64,000 nt of DNA from Alistipes sp. (GCA_023667265.1 JAMPAJ010000001.1:207428-271427); one strand, 5' to 3'. Shown: positions 7,474 through 15,760, numbered from the stretch's first letter. The notes: generated by a model not told the origin, from the sequence alone. Numbers and translations: made by a program.

Positions 7474-8748
7474 ATGCCTGCTAATATTGTTGTCGGTACA
7501 CAGTGGGGAGACGAGGGGAAAGGCAAGATAATCGACATTATCTCTTCCCGTGCTGATGTCGTTGTACGTTCACAGGGCGGTAATAATGCCGGTCATACCG
7601 TTGTAAATAACGGCGAGGTTTACAAGCTCCACCTCATTCCCTCCGGTATTCTCTATAAAGATACGCTCTGCCTTATCGGTGCAGGCGTCGTGCTCGACCC
7701 GAAGGATTTCATCGGCGAGCTTGACGGTCTTGAGGCAAGAGGAATTTCAACTGCAAATCTGAAGATCGACCCTCGCGCTCATGTGGTAATGCCATGGCAT
7801 ATCACGCTTGACGGTCTTTCCGAGGCTTTCCGCGGCGGAAAGGATATCGGTACTACAAAGCGCGGTATCGGCCCTACATATATGGATAAGTACGAGAGAT
7901 GCGGAATCAGGGTATACGATCTGGTTCATCCGGAAGTCCTGGCTGAAAAGATACAGGCTACCGGCAAGCTGAAAAACAAGATCATTACTGAGGTCTACGG
8001 CGGCGAGGCATTCGACCTCGACAAGGTAACTGCCGAGTATACAGAGTATGGCAAGCGTCTTGCTTCGTATGTGGATGACGTTTCTGTGCTCACATTCGAC
8101 GCTCATAAAGCTGGAAAGACTATCATGTTCGAGGGCGCGCAGGCTACCCTGCTTGACATCGACTTCGGTACATATCCTTATGTTACGTCCTCGCATCCGC
8201 TTTCTGCCGGAGTGTGCGTAGGAACCGGCGTTGGTCCGAAGATGATAACAAATATAATCGGCGTTGCAAAGGCTTACACAACGAGAGTTGGCAAGGGTCC
8301 GTTCCCGACAGAGCTTGACGACGAAACAGGCGACCGCATCAGAAACGTCGGCGGAGAGTTCGGGACAACTACAGGCAGACCCCGCCGTACAGGCTGGTTT
8401 GACGCTGTTATTGTACGTCATTCTGTAAGAGTAAACGGACTTGACAGCCTGGCTATCAACAAGCTGGACACACTTTCCGGCATCGAAACGCTGAAAATGT
8501 GCGTCGCTTACAAGAAGCCTGACGGTACAGTTACGGAGAATTTCCCGGCAACCTTAGAGGAGCTGGAGGGCTGCGAGCCTGTTTATGAGGAGTTCCCCGG
8601 ATTTAACGAGGATATTTCAGAGTGCGGAAGCTTTGATGAGCTGCCCGAGAACTGCCGGAAATACATCGCGCGCCTTGAGGAGCTTGTCGGCTGCAAGGTG
8701 AGCATGGTCGGCATTGGTCCTGACAGATCACAGATACTCGAGAGATAA
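7474..8748 (+). CDS. purA: Adenylosuccinate synthetase
   Basis: 424 residues, standard length. It makes adenylosuccinate from IMP, aspartate and GTP, the first committed step to AMP. The P-loop-like GDEGKGK is at residues 12-18, with NNAGHT near 38, KRGIGPTYMDK near 130, EGAQATLLD near 217 and TTGRPRRTGWFD near 296. AGAGG lies before the ATG. Its own promoter is at 7390. No purine riboswitch is visible in the short leader. Confidence 0.97.
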   Translation: MPANIVVGTQWGDEGKGKIIDIISSRADVVVRSQGGNNAGHTVVNNGEVYKLHLIPSGILYKDTLCLIGAGVVLDPKDFIGELDGLEARGISTANLKIDPRAHVVMPWHITLDGLSEAFRGGKDIGTTKRGIGPTYMDKYERCGIRVYDLVHPEVLAEKIQATGKLKNKIITEVYGGEAFDLDKVTAEYTEYGKRLASYVDDVSVLTFDAHKAGKTIMFEGAQATLLDIDFGTYPYVTSSHPLSAGVCVGTGVGPKMITNIIGVAKAYTTRVGKGPFPTELDDETGDRIRNVGGEFGTTTGRPRRTGWFDAVIVRHSVRVNGLDSLAINKLDTLSGIETLKMCVAYKKPDGTVTENFPATLEELEGCEPVYEEFPGFNEDISECGSFDELPENCRKYIARLEELVGCKVSMVGIGPDRSQILER

Positions 8749-8842
8749 ATCAGGGCATATCGCAAAAAGATCGTGTTTTAACTGAAATTCCGGGAGATCA
8801 ATGCTCCCGGAGATTTCTGTAATATGAGATAAGAGGTGAATT

Positions 8843-9901
8843 ATGAACGAGGAAAATAACTACGGCGCACCTGTGCTGGACGACATAGACTATGTTGCGC
8901 CTGCACCGAAAAAAGGCGGTCCTACCGGAGTTTCTGCTCCGATACTGGACGATATGGACGTGTATACGCCTCCTCCGGCACAGAAAAAGGGCGCGCCTAC
9001 GGGAGTTATAGCGCCTGTCCTTGACGACGATGACGCTCCTTACACCGCTCCGAAGACGGAGAAAAAGCCGGTTATGACCGACGAGGAGATAATCGCTAAA
9101 TTCTCGGCAGATCAGCTTGCGACCTACAATGGGCTGCCCGACGCGAACAAGGAAAAGGTCTTGGAGCTGATGAGAAAGCAGCTTGGAGTTGAAGCTCCTC
9201 CGGTGGAGATAAAAGCGCCTGTTCTCGACGAGGACAGCTATACTCCGCCTCCGAAAAAGGCAGAGCCGGAAAAGCCTGCCCATCCGGAACAGCCTGTGTC
9301 CGCACCGATCCTTGACGACGAGCCTGCGCCTGCGGTATATAAGCCGAAGTTTGTGGACGAGGATCTGGAGCGTGCAAAGCAGGAGGCGAAAAAGACGGCA
9401 GTTTCCTCGCAGCTTGTCTCCGAACAGAAGGACTCCAAGGAGAGCCTGCGCATGATGCTGGAGCTGAAAGAGGAGCTGAGACGTGAAGAGGCTAAAAAGG
9501 GCTTCAAGATCGTTATTGTTATGGCGATCGTTGGAATTATAGGCGCGGCGGCGTTTTATTTGCTCTACAGCGGTTCGCTTGGACTGACCTACAAGGACGG
9601 CATGAGCGGCATTGCGAGTATAATCAAGGATTCGGCGCTGTACATAACTATTGCTATGGTAGGAACGGCTCTGTTTATGGTTTCGGGAATCGGCATAACA
9701 AAGAGCCTGGCGTCGCTTATTTTCTTTGCGTCGAGTATTATTCAGGTGTTCCCGGGCTGTGTTATGATACCGCAGCACGAGGGAAGCATGGCTCTGGTGT
9801 GCATCCTCTATGCTGTTTCCATAATTTGCAGCATAGCGGTGTTTGTGTCTCTCGCGGCGATCGAATCTGTGTCGCTGTATTATAAGAAGGAGCTGCGGTA
9901 G
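8843..9901 (+). CDS. Membrane protein with repeated APxLDD motifs
   Basis: 352 residues, not recognised as a known family. The first 210 residues are hydrophilic and proline-rich and carry the motif [AS]P[IV]LD[DE] five times (about residues 9, 32, 57, 127 and 154), each followed by an acidic/Tyr-Pro stretch. A charged helical region (about 175-220, rich in Glu/Lys) leads into four predicted membrane segments (about 225-244, 263-286, 290-312, 318-340). The soluble half has no signal peptide, so it should face the cytoplasm. The repeats look like short linear docking motifs. AAGAGGTG precedes the ATG. Monocistronic; followed by hairpin-array repeat copy A. Confidence 0.75.
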   Translation: MNEENNYGAPVLDDIDYVAPAPKKGGPTGVSAPILDDMDVYTPPPAQKKGAPTGVIAPVLDDDDAPYTAPKTEKKPVMTDEEIIAKFSADQLATYNGLPDANKEKVLELMRKQLGVEAPPVEIKAPVLDEDSYTPPPKKAEPEKPAHPEQPVSAPILDDEPAPAVYKPKFVDEDLERAKQEAKKTAVSSQLVSEQKDSKESLRMMLELKEELRREEAKKGFKIVIVMAIVGIIGAAAFYLLYSGSLGLTYKDGMSGIASIIKDSALYITIAMVGTALFMVSGIGITKSLASLIFFASSIIQVFPGCVMIPQHEGSMALVCILYAVSIICSIAVFVSLAAIESVSLYYKKELR

Positions 9902-9961
9902 CCAGTATCTGAAAAAGGAGAATTTCTCTCAGGCTTTTTGGAATATGGGATCAGAAATTAA

Positions 9962-10153
9962 GGGGACGCTCTCTCTTGCAGAGCGTCCCCTCTTTCAAAA
10001 CAGTCCGCCGGACTGTTTTGAAATTCACCCCTTGCAGAGCGCCTAAAGGCATCATCGACCTACGGTCGATATGGGACGCTGTCCCATGCCCTGCCAAAGG
10101 CGCCGCCTCTGGACTCTGCAAAAGGGACAACCGTCCCTTTTGAAACCCGGTGT
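9962..10153 (-). repeat. Hairpin-array element, copy A
   Basis: About 190 bp made of seven consecutive short hairpins, in reverse orientation relative to copies B and D. Stems include GGGGACGCTCT/AGAGCGTCCCC, CAAAACAGTCC/GGACTGTTTTG, ATCGACC/GGTCGAT, TGGGAC/GTCCCA and AAAAGGGAC/GTCCCTTTT. Loops and joints (TGCAAGAGA, GGTGAATT, GAGTCCAGAGG on the reverse strand) are conserved with copies at 32263, 32549 and 54677. It fills the gap between the APxLDD gene and the HD-domain gene. No open frame. Confidence 0.85.
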
Positions 10154-10198
10154 TTATCCTACAATTACGTTGGCTTTTTAAAAAATTGCCAAAAAAGC

Positions 10199-10227
10199 TT
10201 GCAATTTTGCTGATTTTATGTTATAAT
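10199..10227 (+). promoter_or_regulatory. Promoter of the HD-domain gene
   Basis: TTGCAA, 17-bp spacer, TATAAT. The spacer ends in TATGT, as in the promoters at 39288 and 50144. Confidence 0.8.
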
Positions 10228-10254
10228 TATAGAACAATGAAAGGAGCATTGGTT

Positions 10255-10851
10255 TTGACACCTAAGGAAGAATTTATTAAAATATACAACGAAAACATCA
10301 AACGCCCCGGAGCTGATAAGCTGCTGGAATTTCTGAAAAAATCAGACTTCTTTACAGCGCCTTCCAGCACCCGTTACCACGGCTCGTATGAGGGCGGTCT
10401 CGTTGAGCACAGCGTCAACGTCTACCACTGCCTGAAGGATTACCTCTCGCGCCCGAGAACTAAGGAGCTGTACGGCATGGATTTCTCCGATGAGACTATC
10501 GCCATTGTCGCTCTTCTCCATGATGTGTGCAAGGTGAATTTCTATACGACTGAGCTGCGCAACAGGAAAAACGAGTCTACCGGTCAGTGGGAAAAGTACC
10601 CGGTTTTTACCATTAACGACACTCTGCCCTACGGACATGGTGAAAAGTCGGTATATATCATCTCCGGTTATCTATACGGCGATGGTCGGCTCACTCGGGA
10701 CGAGGCTTTCGCCATACGCTGGCACATGGGCTTTTCCGGTAATGAGGACAAAAACACTATCGGCAAGGCTCTGGAAATGTACCCTCTCGCTTTCGCTCTC
10801 CACGTTGCCGATATGGAAGCGTCATATTTCATTGAAGGAAGCAAGAAATAA
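10255..10851 (+). CDS. HD-domain phosphohydrolase
   Basis: 198 residues from a TTG start at 10255, chosen because AAAGGAG lies 8 nt upstream; the in-frame ATG at 10237 overlaps that Shine-Dalgarno. Metal-site residues of the HD superfamily are visible: H52 in LVEHSVNVY, H89-D90 in ALLHDVCK, a later RWHMGF histidine and an Asp in HVADMEAS near the end. The layout resembles the HD part of YhaM-type exonucleases and other small HD hydrolases, without a nucleic-acid binding domain. The substrate is unknown. The TAA stop codon is the left target duplication of the repeat that follows. Confidence 0.8.
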   Translation: MTPKEEFIKIYNENIKRPGADKLLEFLKKSDFFTAPSSTRYHGSYEGGLVEHSVNVYHCLKDYLSRPRTKELYGMDFSDETIAIVALLHDVCKVNFYTTELRNRKNESTGQWEKYPVFTINDTLPYGHGEKSVYIISGYLYGDGRLTRDEAFAIRWHMGFSGNEDKNTIGKALEMYPLAFALHVADMEASYFIEGSKK

Positions 10852-10982
10852 TACTGATCCCCTAAAATCCGATAGACATCGTTTTTTAGGGGAACGCCTG
10901 CTACGCAGGCTGCAATCCTCTGCGTCGCCTACGGCGGCTAAACTTCGATAGCCATAGTCTATCGAAATTAAGAGGATTGGTA
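10852..10982. repeat. TACYAATCC-family mini-element, copy 1
   Basis: 131 bp, ends TACTGATCCCCT and (reverse strand) TACCAATCCTCT, flanked by exact TAA duplications (10849-10851 and 10983-10985). The left one is the stop codon of the HD gene. Internal stems include CCCCTAAAA/TTTTAGGGG, GCCTGC/GCAGGC and TTTCGATAG/CTATCGAAA (here with small mismatches). It ends 26 nt before the amylase start. It shows the uninterrupted form of the element split at 44411. Confidence 0.8.
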
Positions 10983-11008
10983 TAATTATAATTAAGGAGT
11001 TTTTTAAC

Positions 11009-12607
11009 ATGAATTGGTACGATAACGCCATAATCTATCACATTTATCCCCTGGGCTTCTGCGGTGCGCCGAAGTTCAACGACTTCAATAACGACGAGGT
11101 CTCTTTCCGCCTCGATAAGGTGCTGGACTGGATCCCTCACCTTAAAGAAATGAACGTTGACGCCGTTTATTTCGGACCTGTTTTCGAGTCCGTAGAGCAC
11201 GGCTATGACACTGTTGACTACAAGAAAATCGACCGCAGACTCGGCACGAACGATTCCTTCCGTTTCATCTGCGACCGTCTCCACGAGGCTGGCATAAGGA
11301 TCATTCTCGACGGTGTTTTCAACCATGTCGGCAGAAAATTCCCTCAGTTTGTGGACATCCAGGAAAAGGGTCAGGGCTCTGGCTACTGCGACTGGTTCCA
11401 GAATCTCAACTTCGGCGGACAGTCTCCCTGCGGCGATCCTTTCTGGTACGAGGGCTGGAACGGTCACTATAATCTTGTAAAGCTGAACCTCCGCAACGTT
11501 GGCGTATGCGACCATATCATCGACGCTGTAAACTACTGGATAGAGTCCTTCGGCATCGACGGCATCCGCTTTGACGCGGCAGACTGCATCGACTTCAATT
11601 TCTTTAAGAGAATACGCGATTTCTGTAAGGGCAAAAAGTCTGATTTCTGGCTTATGGGCGAGATCATCCACGGCGATTACAACCGCTGGGCTAATCCGGA
11701 GATGCTGGATTCCGTTACCAACTACGAGTGCTACAAGGGTCTCTACAGCTCTCACAATGACAAGAACTACTACGAGATAGACTACTCCATCAACCGTCAG
11801 TCCGGCGCGAACGGCGGTATCTACAGGAATATAAATCTGTACAATTTCGTGGACAACCATGACGTTAACAGACTTGCAAGCACGGTGAACAACCCTGCAT
11901 ACCTGCCCCTTATCTACACGCTCATGTACACAATGCCCGGCATTCCCTCCATTTACTACGGAAGTGAGTACGGTATTCAGGGACGCAAGGAGAACAACTC
12001 CGACGACGGTCTGAGACCCTGTCTCCACCTGGCTGATATGGAGCGCGAGAATACGGCTCTTTACAGCCATATCGTAAAGCTGGGCCGTATCTACAAGGCT
12101 TATCCTGCCCTCAGAACGGGCGGCTATGAGCGTATGCAGATAACAAATCAGCAGCTTCTCTTCAAGAAAGCTCAGGGCGATCAGACAGTTTATGTTGCTC
12201 TCAACCTTGCAGATTATCAGTACGATTTCAATTTTGGCACGCACCTTCCTGCCCTGGTTGATGTGCTCAGCGCAAACCAGATACAGGTCGAAAACGGCAA
12301 TGCGCATATCTCCATGCCGCCGTTCTCCGCTATGATAATCGTTTCCGACGACATCGTGAACAACGAGCCGGAAGCTGCTCCTGCACATGAGGAAAAGCTC
12401 CAGGAGACCGAGGTCGTTATTGGTGCGCACTATCGCCACTACAAGGGAGGCGAGTACGAGGTCATCGCTCTTGCCCGTCACAGCGAGAATAACGAGGAGC
12501 TCGTAGTCTACAGAAGCGTGAGCGACGGAAGCGTATGGGCACGTCCGAAGGCTATTTTCTGCGGAAAAGCCGGCGACGGAACAGTTCTCAGATTTGTAAA
12601 GCTCTAA
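11009..12607 (+). CDS. Intracellular GH13 alpha-amylase family enzyme fused to DUF1653
   Basis: 532 residues, no signal peptide, so cytoplasmic. A GH13 TIM barrel covers about residues 1-380. The catalytic triad is nucleophile D189 (GIRFDAAD), acid/base E218 (LMGEI) and D285 (NFVDNHD). DGVFNH near 101 is conserved region I. A C-terminal beta domain follows, then at about 467-530 a DUF1653 domain (YRHYKGGEYEV, ARHSENNEELVVYR, WARPKAIF). DUF1653 is normally a free-standing small protein, so the fusion is unusual. It likely cleaves or rearranges alpha-glucan/maltodextrin inside the cell; specificity cannot be read. AAGGAG precedes the ATG. Confidence 0.9.
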   Translation: MNWYDNAIIYHIYPLGFCGAPKFNDFNNDEVSFRLDKVLDWIPHLKEMNVDAVYFGPVFESVEHGYDTVDYKKIDRRLGTNDSFRFICDRLHEAGIRIILDGVFNHVGRKFPQFVDIQEKGQGSGYCDWFQNLNFGGQSPCGDPFWYEGWNGHYNLVKLNLRNVGVCDHIIDAVNYWIESFGIDGIRFDAADCIDFNFFKRIRDFCKGKKSDFWLMGEIIHGDYNRWANPEMLDSVTNYECYKGLYSSHNDKNYYEIDYSINRQSGANGGIYRNINLYNFVDNHDVNRLASTVNNPAYLPLIYTLMYTMPGIPSIYYGSEYGIQGRKENNSDDGLRPCLHLADMERENTALYSHIVKLGRIYKAYPALRTGGYERMQITNQQLLFKKAQGDQTVYVALNLADYQYDFNFGTHLPALVDVLSANQIQVENGNAHISMPPFSAMIIVSDDIVNNEPEAAPAHEEKLQETEVVIGAHYRHYKGGEYEVIALARHSENNEELVVYRSVSDGSVWARPKAIFCGKAGDGTVLRFVKL

Positions 12608-12611
12608 GAAA

Positions 12612-13958
12612 ATGGACACATCGAAAAATCCGCTTAAAAGGCTTTCCTCGTTTCAGATAATAATTATAGGCTTTTTAGCCGTGATACTCGTCGGTGCATT
12701 GCTCCTCATGCTGCCCTTCGCCTCCCGTGAACCGGGCTGCGCAGGCTTTGAGGACGCATTGTTCACCGCCACCTCCGCTACCTGCGTAACAGGTCTTATC
12801 ACACAGGACACTGCGACCTACTGGACGCTGTTCGGGCAGATAGTCATTATAATTCTGATACAGATAGGCGGACTTGGCGTAGTCTCTATAACTGCGGCAT
12901 TCGCCATGCTTTCGGGAAAAAAGATCGGTCTTATGCAGAGGAGTACCATGGCTGACTCCATATCCGCTCCGCAGATGGGCGGTATAGTCCGGCTCACCTC
13001 CTTTGCCATACGCATTACGCTGGCAGTCGAGCTTATCGGCTGCCTGTTGATGATGCCCTCCTTTATCGGGGAGTTCGGCGCGGCAAAGGGTATCTGGTAC
13101 TCGATCTTTCATTCTATAAGCGCATTCTGCAATGCCGGCTTTGACCTTATGGGCGCACGGGAGAAGTTTTCCTCCCTGACGCTGCTTTCCACGAATATCC
13201 CCATAAATGCGGTTATCATGCTGCTTATTATCATCGGCGGAATCGGCTTCCTGACCTGGGACGATATCCGTGTGCATCGGCATCATCTGAAAAAATACCG
13301 CACTCAGAGCAAGGTCATTCTTGCGACGTCTGCGGTCATCACGATCCTTCCGGCTGTTTACTATTATTTTGAGTTCGGCGGCGAAAAGTGGGGGCTTTCC
13401 GGCGGCGACAGAGTACTTGCGGCTGTTTTCCAGGCGGTAACGCCGAGAACTGCCGGCTTCAACACCGTTGACCTTAGTATGCTCAGCGGCACGGGCATGA
13501 TAATTATGATGACGCTCATGCTCATCGGCGGCTCTCCCGGTTCAACGGCAGGCGGCATGAAAACCACAACTGCGGCTGTTCTGGCAGGTTCGGCTGTTTC
13601 CGTGTTCCGGAAGAAAAACGAGACCTCCTTCTTCGGCAGGCGGATAGACGACAGCACCGTGAAAAATGCGGCGGCTATCCTGCTTATGTATCTCGTCATT
13701 TTCCTGTCCGGAGCTGCCTTTATCAGCAGTTTTGAGGGTATTCCCATACGTGAATGTCTCTTCGAGACCGGCTCGGCTATCGGCACGGTAGGTCTGTCGC
13801 TGGGGCTGACTCCTACCCTTGGAACGGCGTCTCACATCGTACTGATGATAATGATGTTCCTGGGGCGTGTGGGCGGCCTTACAGTGATATATGCGGCAAT
13901 GACAAACAAGCATACCAACGTTTCAAGACTTCCGCTGGACAGCATAACAGTCGGATAA
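12612..13958 (+). CDS. ktrB: Potassium uptake transmembrane subunit KtrB/TrkH
   Basis: 448 residues, about ten hydrophobic segments and four selectivity-loop repeats, visible as TSATCVTGL near 54, SAFCNAGFDL near 170, TPRTAGFNT near 278 and TGSAIGTVGLS near 386. These line the K+ pore. The start is 4 nt after the amylase stop with only a weak ribosome site, suggesting translational coupling. The partner ktrA follows after 13 nt. Together they form the Na+-dependent low-affinity K+ uptake channel of the cytoplasmic membrane. Confidence 0.93.
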   Translation: MDTSKNPLKRLSSFQIIIIGFLAVILVGALLLMLPFASREPGCAGFEDALFTATSATCVTGLITQDTATYWTLFGQIVIIILIQIGGLGVVSITAAFAMLSGKKIGLMQRSTMADSISAPQMGGIVRLTSFAIRITLAVELIGCLLMMPSFIGEFGAAKGIWYSIFHSISAFCNAGFDLMGAREKFSSLTLLSTNIPINAVIMLLIIIGGIGFLTWDDIRVHRHHLKKYRTQSKVILATSAVITILPAVYYYFEFGGEKWGLSGGDRVLAAVFQAVTPRTAGFNTVDLSMLSGTGMIIMMTLMLIGGSPGSTAGGMKTTTAAVLAGSAVSVFRKKNETSFFGRRIDDSTVKNAAAILLMYLVIFLSGAAFISSFEGIPIRECLFETGSAIGTVGLSLGLTPTLGTASHIVLMIMMFLGRVGGLTVIYAAMTNKHTNVSRLPLDSITVG

Positions 13959-13971
13959 TGAGGTAATTTAC

Positions 13972-14628
13972 ATGAAATCAATTTTACTTATAGGTCTCGG
14001 CAGATTCGGCAGACATATTGCCATGAAGCTGAACGAAATGGGCGTAGAGGTACTCGCCGTTGACAGTGACGAGCAGCGTGTGCAGAACGTGCTGGATTAC
14101 GTTACAAACGGCGTTATCGGCGATTCCACTAACGAGCACTTTATGAGATCTCTGGGAGTCAGCAATTTCGACGTCTGCATCGTGGCGATAGGCGACCATT
14201 TCCAGAGCTCTCTGGAGACCGCAAGCCTGCTCAGCGAGCTTGGCGCGGCAAAGGTTGTGGCAAGGGCGGCTTCTGATGTTCACGAGAAATTTCTGCTGAA
14301 AAACGGCGCCGACGAGGTAATATACCCGGAGAAGCAGCTTGGCGCATGGACAGCCATAAGGTGCAGCTCCACCAGCGTTTCCGACTACATCGACCTTGAC
14401 GGCGACAAAGGCGACTATGCTATATTTGAGATCGCAGTTCCCGAAAAATGGGACGGAATGACGGTCATCGAAATCGACATACGAAAAAAATTCGGCATAA
14501 ACATTCTGGCGCGGAAGGTAAACGATTCCCTCGACCCGAACATTACGCCGGATACGGTTCTGAGAAGCGGCAGCAGCCTGCTTGTCCTCGGAACAGAGAC
14601 TAATATACGCAAATGCTTTAAATTATAA
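13972..14628 (+). CDS. ktrA: Potassium uptake regulatory subunit KtrA (RCK domain)
   Basis: 218 residues. It starts with the Rossmann dinucleotide fold GLGRFG at 8-13 and an acidic end of beta-2 (VDSDEQRV), giving a TrkA-N/RCK domain. A TrkA-C domain covers about 140-218. It gates KtrB in response to ATP/ADP or NAD(H) and, in homologues, cyclic-di-AMP at the TrkA-C domain. GAGG lies before the ATG; it is co-transcribed with ktrB. A strong terminator follows. Confidence 0.94.
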   Translation: MKSILLIGLGRFGRHIAMKLNEMGVEVLAVDSDEQRVQNVLDYVTNGVIGDSTNEHFMRSLGVSNFDVCIVAIGDHFQSSLETASLLSELGAAKVVARAASDVHEKFLLKNGADEVIYPEKQLGAWTAIRCSSTSVSDYIDLDGDKGDYAIFEIAVPEKWDGMTVIEIDIRKKFGINILARKVNDSLDPNITPDTVLRSGSSLLVLGTETNIRKCFKL

Positions 14629-14631
14629 AGA

Positions 14632-14671
14632 TAACCGGGACTCAGATTTTTTCCGAGTCCCGGTTTTTTTC
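14632..14671. terminator. Bidirectional terminator between ktrA and the AraC gene
   Basis: 10-bp stem ACCGGGACTC/GAGTCCCGGT followed by seven T residues. Confidence 0.85.
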
Positions 14672-14686
14672 GAGGAGGTCTATTTG

Positions 14687-15547
14687 TCAGTGTTCTGAAT
14701 ATAATTTCTTGAAGTCCGTAGGCGTGCAGTGCTTTATCTCCTTGAAGATGCGGTTAAAGGTCGTAAGGCTCTTGAAGCCTGCCATCATGGCGACCTCGGT
14801 CACGGACAGCTCCGGGTCAAGAAGCAGGTGCTCTGCCGCCTTTGTACGCCGCGCATTTATGTAGCGGAGATAGGACATGGAGTTGAACTGCTTGAAGATA
14901 CGTGAAAAATGGTACTTGCTGTAGCCGGCGACCTCTGCAAGTCTGTCAAGGGTTATATCGTACATATAGTTTGTGTCGATGTATTTCATAACGGCGCTGA
15001 ACTTCTCGTTGTACTCGTCAAGCTGTACGTCGTCGCATTCCAGAAGCGTCTTGCTTCTTGAAAGCTGAAATTCCCGGACTGCCGTCAGCAGCGTCACCAG
15101 AGCCGTGAAAATTTTCACATCTGCGATCTCGGAGCTTTTACGGTTCAGTGAATAGACGTCCAGCATAGTTTTCTTTGCAAGGCTGTGCAGCTCTTTGTCA
15201 AGCTCTTTATTGATAAGAAGCGGCGAGGTCAGACTTCTCATTATCTGCTCAACAGCCGGAACGCTGCAAAGAACCGAGTTGTCGTATTGCAGGATAAGCC
15301 TGTGACCAGGAATTGCAGGCATACTGTGCAGCTCCGCCGGAGGAATTATAAGCACATCGCCAACGGGAATTGCATATTCGATCCCGCCAACTATGACGCT
15401 GTAGCTGTTTTCCAGCGGCATCAATATCTCCACGTCGTTGTGCCAGTGAACGGGGTATGCTTCGTTGTCATAGTTGTCATGGAGCAGGAAAGAGCGCTTG
15501 CTGCCATACTCCACAGTTTCATAGTCACCGGAAAGATGCTTTATCAT
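14687..15547 (-). CDS. AraC-family transcriptional regulator
   Basis: 286 residues from the ATG at 15547 (AAAGGAG 8 nt upstream); a longer frame begins further upstream without a site. The N-terminal half is a cupin-like effector domain (HWHNDVEILMP, GDVLIIPPAELH). The C-terminal 95 residues hold two helix-turn-helix units (LDRLAEVAGYSKYHFSRIFKQ and VTEVAMMAGFKSLTTFNRIFK). AraC proteins sense small molecules, often sugars. It diverges from the MBOAT/SGNH operon, and a 15-bp inverted repeat lies in the shared upstream region, so that operon is the likely target (inference). Confidence 0.9.
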   Translation of the reverse strand: MIKHLSGDYETVEYGSKRSFLLHDNYDNEAYPVHWHNDVEILMPLENSYSVIVGGIEYAIPVGDVLIIPPAELHSMPAIPGHRLILQYDNSVLCSVPAVEQIMRSLTSPLLINKELDKELHSLAKKTMLDVYSLNRKSSEIADVKIFTALVTLLTAVREFQLSRSKTLLECDDVQLDEYNEKFSAVMKYIDTNYMYDITLDRLAEVAGYSKYHFSRIFKQFNSMSYLRYINARRTKAAEHLLLDPELSVTEVAMMAGFKSLTTFNRIFKEIKHCTPTDFKKLYSEH

Positions 15548-15563
15548 CTGTACCGCTCCTTTC

Positions 15564-15578
15564 ACCAAATATTGCTGT
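15564..15578. promoter_or_regulatory. Left arm of a 15-bp inverted repeat in the AraC/MBOAT intergenic region
   Basis: ACCAAATATTGCTGT, perfect reverse complement of 15692-15706. It lies just upstream of the AraC gene's ribosome site. Candidate regulator binding site. Confidence 0.5.
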
Positions 15579-15691
15579 TTGCCAGTCAAAACAGCCGACC
15601 TGCTGCAAGTATCTGTCTCCTATATTATACATCATAACTGGTAATTTGTAAATACCAGCCGAAAATGTTTGTTGAGTTCATACAAACTGCG

Positions 15692-15706
15692 ACAGCAATA
15701 TTTGGT
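15692..15706. promoter_or_regulatory. Right arm of the 15-bp inverted repeat
   Basis: ACAGCAATATTTGGT, perfect complement of 15564-15578, lying 55 bp upstream of the MBOAT promoter. The 113-bp spacing would permit looping by an AraC dimer; this is inference. Confidence 0.5.
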
Positions 15707-15760
15707 CAATAGTTCAACTTGATGAAAAATATTACAAATGGTTACAATTGTCGAAACCCC

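Noticed and set aside
8798..9778. Minus-strand frame of 326 codons, very rich in Arg/Tyr/His
   Set aside because: Shadow of the APxLDD membrane protein gene.
10901..12619. Minus-strand open frame of 572 codons
   Set aside because: Mirror frame of the GH13-DUF1653 gene, longer than it only because of codon bias; no homology features.
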